Shown here: positions 25,101 through 33,979 of the stretch, piece after piece
How positions within the stretch are numbered: position 1 is the first letter of the stretch
Layout: the number at the start of each line of letters is the position of its first letter
Assembly: GCA_900239685.1 (NCBI GenBank)
Contig: OENT01000589.1
Location: forward strand, 1 to 64,000
Origin: Rotaria macrura
Lineage: Eukaryota > Rotifera > Eurotatoria > Philodinida > Philodinidae
Length of the DNA: 64,000 nucleotides
Direction: 5' to 3'
Notes under the pieces: model-generated
The model's input: the letters and a program-made list of their open reading frames with translations, nothing else
Databases searched by the model: none
What the model was told of the DNA's origin: nothing
Position numbers and translations under genes: made by a program

Positions 25101-26596
25101 ATAATGAACACCCAAACCGAACTGCTCCACCTATTTCCTAGAATTCGTGCTGTATTTCTTTGAAGGTGATACCTCCCAGATACTGCTGCTCACATCTCAT
25201 ATGATGCCTGTAGCATTTGAAGCTCAAAGATGAGCCCAGAGGCTCGATGACGGATAAATTCCCCGATTAAGTTTACTGAAACAGCTCCTTACCTCATTAG
25301 AACTGAATTCATGAGATTGAAATGTCGTAGATCTCGAAACTGCTGCTATCTATCGGCCCAGTATTCCGTCTATTCATTTCTAATTGATTGAGTCCTAATC
25401 AATTGAGTAGCAATTAGGTAATGACATATTAGCCGAACACAAATGAATTAGTTATCATTTATTTAACAATCAAATATTGTCTTAAAATCATAATTCGTAA
25501 AACATACGGTGGATATGATCAGTAAAATGTCGGTACGTAATTAAGATCCAAATTTTGAATTTACGAACTGAAGTGTTCAACTTTTTGACTCATAAGTTCT
25601 GACTACAGTCATTTTCTGAAATCGGCTGTATAATATAAATGCCAAAATTTACATTTGAGCATTGATTATATTATGCGAATTCTCGACGGATTGATAAACT
25701 AAGTCCTGTATGACAAACAGGTTGATTGATGATGCAAAAATGTCTATTTAATACTAAGCCCTCACTTGCATACGAATTGAATTTACCTATTAACAAGTAA
25801 CTATTTGAAATGAAATTTTCGGTTTGAAGAATCTAATCAGTTAAGCAATGATTGTCTTGATAGAAAAACAAAATTAAAGATATTGAGTGAGTTGAGTGAG
25901 CAGAAAAATATAGATGGTAAACATTCATTTCAGAAACCGTTTGAATGAAAATGTATTACCTTAGTTTTGGTCTGTAAGTAGTTACTGGAAATACGGTAAC
26001 GTCAACCATAACATTAGTTACAGCTTTGATGATGCAAACAACAACAACAATGCCAACCACGACCCCAACAACAACAATGCCATCCACCACAACGATCATA
26101 ACAACAATATCAATAACAACAGCAACTTTGATGTCAACAACCATAGCAAGCTCAACCGTAAGACTTTCTAGTTTATGCTTCACCTCTCAATATTATCTTC
26201 CAATAGACTACTGCTAATCCTAATGCAGGTGTCAGTGTAACGAGCAGCACAACCAGTTGGTACGGCTCCGAAACCATAATATTTAACTGCTCTGCTACTT
26301 TCACGAACATTACAGTTGCTATTACTGTACAAAAGACCGTCAATGCCGTATACTATGGAATGTACAATTCTTTTTTTGCCGCAGTTGTTAGTCAATCATA
26401 TTTAGATAATGGCTCACAGATAATCTACATGTGGAACATTGTAAATGGACAAACGATATCTCCAATTGGTTGCCCATACACAATTGCGGCTGAGTTTAAC
26501 CTTTTCGGAACAAGTCAGCCAACTGGTGGTGATACTTATTCATTAACAGTGACGACAACTACCGGTCAAACAAGTACATTTTCAGGCTACTTTTGA
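22129..26596 (+). CDS. Single-pass membrane protein: glycine-zipper helix, Thr-rich stalk, beta-sandwich-like ectodomain
   Basis: I do not know a named family. The gene model follows from splice signals and open frame: an ATG at 22129-22131 ending exon 1, then exons 22194-22513, 22578-22693, about 25982 (or 25979) to 26157, and 26207-26596, about 334 residues. Residues 1-125 are polar and Asn-rich, likely cytosolic. Exon 3 gives a basic RKRR stretch, then one membrane helix containing the run LIGCLIGSLIGG, a repeated G-x3-G glycine zipper that suggests helix-helix packing. Next comes a stalk of mostly Thr with Pro, Met and Ile, and then about 130 residues rich in Ser, Thr, Val and aromatics (SWYGSET, FNCSATF, GCPYTIAAEF, TTTGQTSTFSGYF, then stop), with two Cys that could pair. 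The Cys-containing FNCS/FTNIT sites suit N-glycosylation. It is probably a plasma-membrane protein with the C-terminus outside. Three introns are 49-64 bp, but the one after the membrane exon is about 3.3 kb and holds MITEs. The ATG-only first exon is the least certain part. Confidence 0.65.
22783..23115. mobile_element. Palindromic MITE (family A, copy 2), in the large intron
   Basis: Arms of about 150 bp are inverted around 22948. Shared blocks are CAGAAACTGCGATTGGG, ATTAACGA, CACATA, AAAACG and GTGAAAACGGA. Its internal GTGAAAACG and GCGATTGGG/GCAATTGTG blocks resemble the palindrome at 21271-21640, so the two are likely diverged copies of one family. It lies within the 3.3-kb intron of the membrane protein gene and has no coding capacity. 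Confidence 0.65.
23116..24755. other. Intron interior: unassigned open frame and GA-rich microsatellite
   Basis: Part of the 3.3-kb intron. An 82-codon plus-strand frame at 23710-23958 contains a protein-like stretch (RWIYEHLTRLVCIVDGKS, then SLEKNRYRKSFLSLAQL) that looks like a remnant of a coding exon, but I cannot name the family. From 24040 to 24115 runs a GAGA-rich simple repeat. The rest is AT-rich and shows no gene. Confidence 0.4.
24756..25081. mobile_element. 326-bp palindromic MITE with CCCAGTGAA ends
   Basis: It starts CCCAGTGAAAAATTGTCAG and ends AAAATTGTTCACTGGG, with inverted arms extending almost to the centre near 24918 (blocks AAATCCAAGCT, AATCTCTTAAATCAAGTATA and TTTGATTAAAATC). 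It is flanked by CA on both sides, matching the 2-bp flank duplication seen at the 78-bp copy (20349-20426). It lies in the 3.3-kb intron of the membrane protein gene. Confidence 0.7.
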
Positions 26597-27152
26597 AAGA
26601 ATTTCAAATTTGGTTTGTCGTTGGAATGTATTGCATTTCTTTGAAAGGAACACAAAGTTCTTATTCTAACCCAAGTTTTAAAAGCTTTTAAAGACTCGAT
26701 TTGAGCATTTGCAAAATGAGTGAATATTTAATACAGTTTTTTTCAATGACCTGTTGCTTAATCTAGGTTTAAAGCCCACTTTCGTAATTTTCCTCGATTA
26801 AATTGCTTTTAAAACCCTTTCCAGCTGGATGTTGCCATTTGGCAACATTGAGTCAATATTTCACATAGGACTGGCTTCTAGTGGTGCTATAAAATGTTCT
26901 AACGATTTGATAATTACTGTAACACATTTCAACACATATTGATGATTCAAAAAACAAAAAAGAACATGTCACTGAGAAAATGGCAGAATGCATTCATAAT
27001 GCCCCAAAAGAGCATTTAAATCGTAAAAAATATTTTCCTGTATGTATGAACACTCAATGTCAGAGATAACTAGTGGCCAATTTTCCATCGTAGACCAGTT
27101 TTATATTGTGCCAGAAAGATCGATTATTCAATATATCCGGTCAATGAAAAAT

Positions 27153-28306
27153 AGGGATGCTGCCATTTGGCAACACACGGCCAATAAGGGTCAAAAATGT
27201 TGGAAAAAATATTTTTTTCTCATATCGAAGAGCACGTTCTTCTAATTTTTTTGCATTCATGACTCTATAATAAACCATAGTTTGTCTCTCCGTTCGTCTG
27301 TTGTAATTAAAAGGTCAAATATTTCTAGAATACTTTCGAAAGTTCTTCAGTTTTTCTTAGAAGATCTGGGTAACTTGGTAGCATTTCGATCAATTGGGAA
27401 CAAATAGATTCCTTGTTTCGGAATTACTTCTACGGTATGATGGGGAATCTGGAGGATAGAGTGAGGACCCAGGAGATACGTACGCGATACATAAAACAAA
27501 ATTCGATGGAATCAATAAAATAATTATTCTATACGATATATACAATAAGATTAATACCGATTCAGTACTGGCGAGACATTGCATCATTATCAATGAATTT
27601 GAATACAATTTTCTCCATATATGTTCAAGCTGACAAAACGGCTTTATGTGCTATGAGGAGTAAAGTTCAAAATAGTGAAGATATAGGCTGCTTAATGTTT
27701 GATTGCTCGTTTTTTCTAATGTTCGTTTGATGTTTGCGAAACAGTTGGCTGAGCGAAATAGTGCAGAACGAAAAGTCTAAACTTCAACTTGACTGCTTCA
27801 CTATATCTCATTCCAACATTTTCAGAGAAAAGAAAAACGGCCGCCAGGATCCTCTACACCTTCTTAATATTCTCAGTATTATTCGATTTTCTGTTATACC
27901 CTCTGCATCTCCACCGTATTCTCTCGATCTCCACCATATTCTCTCGATCTCCACCATATTCTCTCGATCCCCACCGTATCCTCTTTATTCCAATCATATT
28001 CTCTAGATCCTTACGGTAATCCTGATCCGTTGATTTCTTGCGGATCCTCTTGTGTTGGATACTGGGGATGCAGAGAACACCGAGATTCGTGGATCTGCCT
28101 TTATCCCTTGATTTCGATAAATTGTGAAGTACTCTAGAAATATTTGACCTTTCAGTTGCAACAGACGAACAAAGAGACAAACTATGGTTTATTATAGAGG
28201 CATGGATGCAATAAAATCACAAAGACTTGCTCTTCAAGAGAAAATAAAACCTATTTTTTAAAATCCTTCACCTTTCTTGCTCGAGTATTGCCATATGCCA
28301 GCATCC
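27153..28306. mobile_element. Long-TIR element with GGGATGCTG ends
   Basis: Arms of about 170 bp, 27153-27330 and about 28125-28306, are inverted copies. Both carry GGGATGCTG, GAAGAGCA, then a block of CTCTATAATAAACCATAGTTTGTCTCT and GTTCGTCTG sequence and AGGTCAAATATTTCTAGA. Between them lie unique DNA and a 20-bp tandem repeat. I see no transposase frame and no clear flank duplication. Confidence 0.6.
27909..28008 (+). repeat. Five tandem 20-bp units
   Basis: Five units of CTCCACCATATTCTCTCGAT and variants follow one another: three near-identical (27909-27968) and two diverged (27969-28008). They lie inside the long-TIR element and keep frames open on both strands, which explains the short repetitive open frames here. 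Confidence 0.85.
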
Positions 28307-28406
28307 CAACGTTGGGTACACAATCGCTTTTTTCCGATAAATACAATTTTTTTATCCTTATGTTAGAGTAACAAAACATTTACAGGAATCGAGTTTTCGC
28401 TACCTG

Positions 28407-28580
28407 TCCTCCCAGGTCGAATGATAGGGCCCTTATACGACACAGCAGTAAGGCCCATATTGTCTCTGTATACGAGCGTGCACAAACAGTAACTTGATTA
28501 TAGTGAGGCCGTACTACTGCGTCCACTCATAGGGCTGTATACAAAGTCGTTTATGGACCGTATTATTCGACCTGAGTTCT
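28407..28580. mobile_element. Short palindromic MITE, CCAGGTCGAAT ends
   Basis: The left end CCCAGGTCGAATGATAGGGCC and the right end, read on the minus strand as CTCAGGTCGAATAATACGG, are inverted, followed by a second matching block (ATACGAC / ATAAACGAC). Length is about 170 bp. No coding capacity. Confidence 0.5.
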
Positions 28581-28861
28581 GGCAGTCAGTTGGAAAGTAA
28601 TAATTATTAATTTTTTCCTCTTTATTTCTTTTTTATGTGAAAATCGTAACTATTTTTGTTGAAATAACGTTAGGATTGTTTCAAATTTGAGACCCTTTTC
28701 GGCTGACAATTAACTAATGGCAACACGGCGTCATGAAGTATACAATAACTTGTTTTCTCCAAAAATTATAATTTTGTTATCCGTAAAATGAAGCAATAAA
28801 AAATATGCAGGAACAGAGATTTTTGCTCTTCGATTTATTTGAACCGGCCGGAAAGGGTTAA

Positions 28862-31199
28862 GTTATTATCTCAGTTTTGTATACTTGAAAGGATGGGATC
28901 GTGTTGAGTTCTTTCATGTTTCTTAAGCTTTAGAGATAGATTTAAACATATGCGCTACTGTCACATTTCATGCAACAATGCTGACATAGTTTTTAGTCGA
29001 TTAAAATAAATCGAACAAAATACTTGCTATATTTGGTAGTGTAGCATTTTTTATAATTTGCTTGTCTAATTGACTAAAAGTGGTATAATAACAAGGTTTG
29101 AATTATGAATAAATCCTAAATCCACAACACATATATAATCAACGCGTACAATAGATTATGAATGATTAAATCATTGATTTTTCTAAGTTGATTCATCTTC
29201 AAAATAATACATTGATAAAATGTTGAAATCTTGTATAGATGAATCAAAGCACATAAGTAATAATTTTGCATCCAAAATGTAAAAGAACAAAGCATCTTTC
29301 ATATCACCGACGATCATGATTCGTGTGAGTGTTACTATGGGTATCGAGTTATGATTGATGCGTAAGGACACCCAGATGTGACCTCTACTACCAGACTCAA
29401 ATCCACCCTTAAAGGTCTATATTCACCCATATCCACGTCCCTCTCCATATCCACACCTACGACAACTTTCACATCTGAATCCACACCCCCGTACCATGTT
29501 GACTAGCTGTCTGTTTGAGAATTTTTAGAAAAGTTGAATGCTGGAAGAGTACTTAAAGATGTTTGTTTAACCGTTATCGTCGATATATATGACGACTTTA
29601 GGCTTTTTTGAACATGCATGATGAAGACGTACATACTCTATTGGGTTGCGTCTTTTAGGATCGAGGGTGTATGCAACTATCTGCATTTTGTGTGAAACTT
29701 CAGTTCGATATCTTGAACTGGAGGAGATATCTTTCCATCGGATTGTTATTAACTGCTTGTAGGAATGCTTTTGTACGCCACTGTATAAGTACATGTATGT
29801 ACTCCCAAAAATTGTTGATGGAGTGATAAATAAATTCATATAGAATTCGATCCAAGTTTAAATTACTATGTATAAAATGTTGTAGTTCAAAGATGCTTTT
29901 TTGAAAATCATTTATCAATTATTATATGCACAATGTTGTATTCCTTTCAAACAACTTTTGCGTGTTTTTACGGAGGGCTCTTGTAATAGCATAATAGTAC
30001 TTGGCGAATTCATTCAGTAGATACTCTGCACCACAGATTATCTCATTTTGACAGCATCTTTTTGACTGGCATAGTCAAGTTTGAGTTATAAATAGAATAT
30101 TTGATAAATCGAAATATAAGGATTTTGGTGTTGTCCCCACCCTTACCCATAGCCACACCCCAGATGGAAAATAGTCATTGGTTACAAACTGTCCGAATCA
30201 GTATACATAGGATCATTAGTGAAAATATTAACTAACTGATTTTATTAGAAATCATAGTCGAAAATCTCATTCTAAACTTATGCACATGAAATTAAATATC
30301 TTGAATTTATCCATTTGATTAATTATTAATCGCTCGTTGAGCTGTGCACGTTGCCAAAACTGAAGAGATCTATAGAATAGACTAGGGAGAAATATTTTGA
30401 CACATTTTCGATTCTCGCTTATTTGTTTTAAAATAGTAACAACATATCAATTTTAAACAATAGAACCTCAGTGTTACAAACTTCGGAAGGTGTTTCGTTT
30501 ATTTAAAGAAAAACAACAATGAGGACTTGCCTAGCTGTCTTTTTTATCCTCTTTTAAGTTAGCTAGATGAATAAAAAGTAGGTTGTCTGACTCTGTTTTT
30601 TTCTATTTAACACAGTTAACTAATCAAAAATTCATTATCGGAAAATTTATTGCAGTCTCATGCCGTATCTGATCTTTTCGGTATTTTCATCTAAAATTCT
30701 ACTTTATTCTAAAAGAAAAATGCTGATGTAGAGTTTTGATTGCAGGCATGTATGCCAATGGGAAAAGTTAATCAGATTGTGCATTGGGGCGATCACAGCA
30801 TAGGGCATGAGATTGCTCAAATGACACACTCACATTTACATTTTGTGTATGATATTATTTTACCATTTGTAATGTCAAACATTTCAAAATACGATAAAAA
30901 CATACATTGCAGGGATACTATTTTCGACATATTTGCTTACAGAAGTCTTGAGTATCTTGATATTTTAACTTAAAACCTCACTAGAATGAATTATTATTCC
31001 TTCGATGATTTGCTCTTTCGTGTTATCATTTTTAACATTCTTACCTATACACAAGTGATGTTTATTCGAAACTAACAACATACATTTGTGACATTTTAAG
31101 TGCTATCGATCTTATTTTCATCTATATATTGATCTATACAAATAACTAAGCTCACCCGTTTGAAATTTCGCTTGTATTGTGCGGTAACAAGAATCAATA
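28862..31199. other. Gene-free spacer with possible exon scraps
   Basis: Two stretches of CCACCC/CCACACC-rich sequence occur at 29390-29490 and 30130-30170. A 77-codon plus-strand frame at 30740-30973 (HWGDHSIGHEIAQMTHSHL near its start) is preceded by a splice-acceptor-like TTTTGATTGCAG and may be a stranded exon, but I do not recognise it. The open frames at 29567-29918 are not convincing. The last 100 bp are likely the promoter and 5' UTR of the arrestin-fold gene. Confidence 0.4.
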
Positions 31200-32186
31200 A
31201 TGAATAAATCTTTTTCTACTTGTCTGTATCGTACCTATCAATATTTGTTTCTCCTGGTTCTATTAATTGGCTCGAGTAATGGTGGATTAGAGTCGAATAT
31301 CATGTGTCAATTTCCTGATCAAAATCAGACCATATTTTGGACTGGCCAGTTTGTTTCAGTCAACATCGATTGTGCCAATTCTAATCATAAACAACTAAAA
31401 TATAAAAGTATCGATGCACAACTGATCGGTATAATTATCTACAAAGGTAAACGGACTAGTATCGGATTCCGAGAAACACCAATTACTAAAAGTAGCAGAA
31501 TTTTCAGCCAAAAGCTCAATCTTAATTCCAGTACTAAACAACCTAATTTTCTGCTACCAAATAGCAATCAAAGGTGGTCGTTTCGTTTCTTTCTAAACGA
31601 TTCATTACCACCATCATTCAAGAAGAACAAACCCCTTGACGCATTTATTGATTACTTCATTCAAATCGTATTTGTCCGACCCGAATGGTTTGCAAAAAAC
31701 ATTAAGAAAAATATACCCATGTTCGTCAAACGTTCATCATCGCCTGTCGACTTGACAAAAGTGGAGGTACAAAATAATAATCGAAATGATCTGTATCTTC
31801 ATGTCATTTTGGAGAAGCCAGTCGTCGCTGCCGGACAAACCGTTTCATTTGACGTCGAGATAAAGAATCCCAAAAAAGTCTTAATACATAGACTATTGGT
31901 GACTCTTGTCCAATATCAGGATCTATACCCTGATCAAGCTAGGAAGATCAATCTTTTCAATGAAACCCTGAAAACAATCGATCAGTTTACAAATGCATAC
32001 CTGTCCAAGAATTTTCAGCTGCATATACCGCATTCAACCCCACCGACGTTTTCGTTTCATGTTCCTTCGAGTGGTGGTCGACCTCCAATTTATATACGCT
32101 ATGAATTAAACTTCGAAGTCGATGTTCGTGGCTTGTTTAATAATATTCAGCTGCAACTCCCATTGATTATAATCCAGAATCCATAA
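31200..32186 (+). CDS. Arrestin-fold protein with an N-terminal signal peptide
   Basis: A single-exon gene of 328 residues. Residues about 14-28 form a hydrophobic core (LFLLVLLIGSSNGG) typical of a cleavable signal peptide. From about 35 to 180 the pattern matches the arrestin N-terminal domain as in alpha-arrestins (ARRDC proteins): TIFWTGQFVSVNI, a mid-domain strand pair around IGIIIYKG, then WSFRFFLNDSLPPSF and YFIQIVFVRPEW. Residues about 195-325 match the arrestin C-terminal domain (VVAAGQTVSFDVEIKNPKK, FSFHVPSS, YIRYELNFEVDVRGL). The PPxY tails that recruit Nedd4 ligases in ARRDC proteins are absent. Several N-x-S/T sites (NQT, NSS, NDS, NET) fit passage through the ER. Arrestins act in the cytosol, so a secreted or lumenal form is unusual; an internal start skipping the signal cannot be excluded. 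The ATG at 31200 follows AACAAGAATCAATA, and AATAAA at 32245-32250 lies about 60 bp after the stop. Confidence 0.75.
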   Translation: MNKSFSTCLYRTYQYLFLLVLLIGSSNGGLESNIMCQFPDQNQTIFWTGQFVSVNIDCANSNHKQLKYKSIDAQLIGIIIYKGKRTSIGFRETPITKSSRIFSQKLNLNSSTKQPNFLLPNSNQRWSFRFFLNDSLPPSFKKNKPLDAFIDYFIQIVFVRPEWFAKNIKKNIPMFVKRSSSPVDLTKVEVQNNNRNDLYLHVILEKPVVAAGQTVSFDVEIKNPKKVLIHRLLVTLVQYQDLYPDQARKINLFNETLKTIDQFTNAYLSKNFQLHIPHSTPPTFSFHVPSSGGRPPIYIRYELNFEVDVRGLFNNIQLQLPLIIIQNP

Positions 32187-32244
32187 AATATCTGAGCAAA
32201 TTTATGAATCATATATAAATTACGGTTATTCTCTGTTCTTTGAG

Positions 32245-32250
32245 AATAAA
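32245..32250 (+). terminator. Polyadenylation signal of the arrestin-fold gene
   Basis: AATAAA, part of GAGAATAAATAAAC, lies 59 bases past the stop codon of the arrestin-fold gene, a normal distance for a short 3' UTR. Confidence 0.6.
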
Positions 32251-32481
32251 TAAACAATGTTTGAAAATCAATTGAATGGATTTTCTCTCATATACTTTAT
32301 GATAGACAGGCTAAATAATATCGTTGATTTCTCTCTAATTTGTTATCCATAATAAATAGTTTCCTGGTTAGTGTGGTATATTCTTCTTTTTAGAAAACAT
32401 TTTCTTATGTACTTGTCCAAGGTGTAGGTGTGCGTCAGTTTGAGCTTTGTTCTCTTTTTCAGCAAGTCTTGGATCCACAAT

Positions 32482-32881
32482 TAGGGGTGGCACTTTAACT
32501 TTACTTTAAACTTAAATTTTAAGTGAATTTTCTTTTTTTATATTTATCACTGTCGAGACTGATTGATTGATACTTACAAGATCCTATGCAACCTATAAGA
32601 TGCGAAAAAATGAAAATAAAGCAATTTAAAACGACTTCAAATAACTTGATACTTTAATGTTAAAGTTTAAAACTGTTTAAAGTATCGTGAAAATAGTTCG
32701 TTTTTTTCATTTTTTTACGTCTCATAGGTTGCAGAGAGTCTAGCGAGCATCAATCAACCAGTCCAGATAATGATAAGTATAAAAAAGAAAATTCACTTTA
32801 GCTTAAAGAAAAAGGTTAAAGTTGATCACTTTAACTTTACCATTTTACTTAAAGTGTTTTAAAGTTAAAGTGCCACCCCTA
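32482..32881. mobile_element. 400-bp hAT-type MITE with imperfect 8-bp duplication
   Basis: Begins TAGGGGTGGCACTTTAACTTT and ends AAAGTTAAAGTGCCACCCCTA. The arms run inward for about 150 bp, with shared blocks GTGAATTTTCTTTTTTATA, TTATCA, TTGATTGAT and GCAACCTAT. Flanks TCCACAAT (32474-32481) and TCCAAAGT (32882-32889) agree at six of eight positions, a decayed 8-bp target duplication. A similar single end, TAGGGGTGTTACTTTATCTTTACTTTA written here in part as TAGGGGTGTTACTTTA, occurs at 53328. Confidence 0.8.
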
Positions 32882-33018
32882 TCCAAAGTTACACTCAAAA
32901 ATTCATTTATTATATTCAAATATATGTGTCTGGTTATTGATCGATGAAAACATTTACACATAAACCATGTATTCGAGTGCTAATTATTATTAAATGTAAA
33001 ATCGAATGACAAATAAAA

Positions 33019-33979
33019 TTATGAAGAGCCATTAACAACTAATTTTCCTTTGATATTTGGGCTATGAAAATCTTCTGGTTGTTTTGTTATTTGGTACTTC
33101 GTACAATGAATAAGTTTTTATTTCACTTTGAATTCTGTGTTGAGCGAAAACAATTGCCCATATGTCGAGCACTTTCAATACTTGCTAAAAGACTTCCTTT
33201 AACAGTTATATCATGAAAACTTAAATCAGAAGATTGAATTTGTATTGCTTCTAGTGATAATCCAGCAGCCATTATTGTACCATGGTTTTTTGTAATAGTT
33301 AATGTGTATTTATAAGCTGAGATAGGTCCAGTAAGAACAAGTGTTAAATCAGCAACTGGATAATTATATCTTGTCAGGGGATGAGGTGAATTCATTTTTT
33401 TTATAGTATCTTTTGCAGGTTATTTACTAAAATCAATCGTTAAATTTGTTAAATATTCTAGTTTTCCAACAAGTTCTAATGGTTCTTGACAATTATCAAT
33501 AGCAACAACTGTGAATTCCATACGTTTAGCAAATTATATAGCTAAATGTCCCAACGCTCGAAGACCAATAATTGTTAAAATTTGTCCTTCTTCCAAAGCG
33601 TATTTTTCAATTGCATTAAAGCTCTCGTAGCTGCCCACATTAATGATGATACCAATGGCAGTATATTTATCACAATATGACGCTTTATCATTTAAATAAT
33701 CCGAATATAGGCCGCATTGTTTATTGGATTTCAGGGCACCAACCAGATCACCACTTTTAAATTCATGACTAAATTTTGCATCTATCACAATAATAATACC
33801 AGTTGGTTCGTGTAATGGTATAAGAGGTCATTTTTTGCTTTAGTTATATCATCACGTACAAGTATTTCTGTAACTCTTATCGCCAGTAAAACATCATTGT
33901 CATCTGAGTGTGATGGTACAGGGACATCATGATATAAACGATAGTTACTGCCACATTCCTGCAAAAGTATAGCTTTCAC
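33019..33979 (-). pseudogene. Decayed zinc-type alcohol dehydrogenase (medium-chain, GroES-like)
   Basis: Pieces in order along the minus strand match the medium-chain dehydrogenase family, which oxidises alcohols with NAD(P). The N-terminus is MKAILLQECG... with VPVPSH. Then come EPTGIIIVIDAKFSHEFKSG and GDLVGALKSN (33788 region), a cofactor-binding strand GQILTIIGLRALGHLAI followed by FAKRMEFTVVAIDN, then LTITKNHGTIMAAGL and ITVKGSLLASIESAR, and the tail DFHSPNIKGKLVVNGS ending at 33019. It is clearly broken: a frame change near 33790, a stop after LGHLAI, another near 33410, and a further frame change near the 3' end. The zinc ligand region has lost its Cys (CGLYSDYL where the family has a Cys-rich loop), and the substrate-zinc Cys of the first domain is gone with a deletion. 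The intact family has about 340 residues. Whether it came by horizontal transfer cannot be told here. Confidence 0.8.

Larger units (their letters stand above)
26812..28860. repeat. Nested repeat block with three copies of a TTGCCATTTGGCAA-type palindrome
   Basis: A cluster of short terminal-repeat elements. The palindromic word TGCCATTTGGCA occurs near 26834 and 27163, with a variant TGCCATATGCCA near 28291. Outer ends look like AAAACCCTTTCCAGCTGG (about 26812) and CCGGCCGGAAAGGGTTAA (about 28844-28861), a possible pair of inverted termini next to TTAA. In addition 28310-28400 resembles 28735-28825 in direct orientation. The order suggests insertions into one another, but I cannot resolve all borders by eye. 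Confidence 0.45.

Noticed and set aside
26812-28861. piggyBac-type element bounded by TTAA
   Set aside because: Only the right side has TTAA next to the CCCTTTCC-like terminus; the left side reads AAAA and no transposase remains, so the superfamily is not supported.
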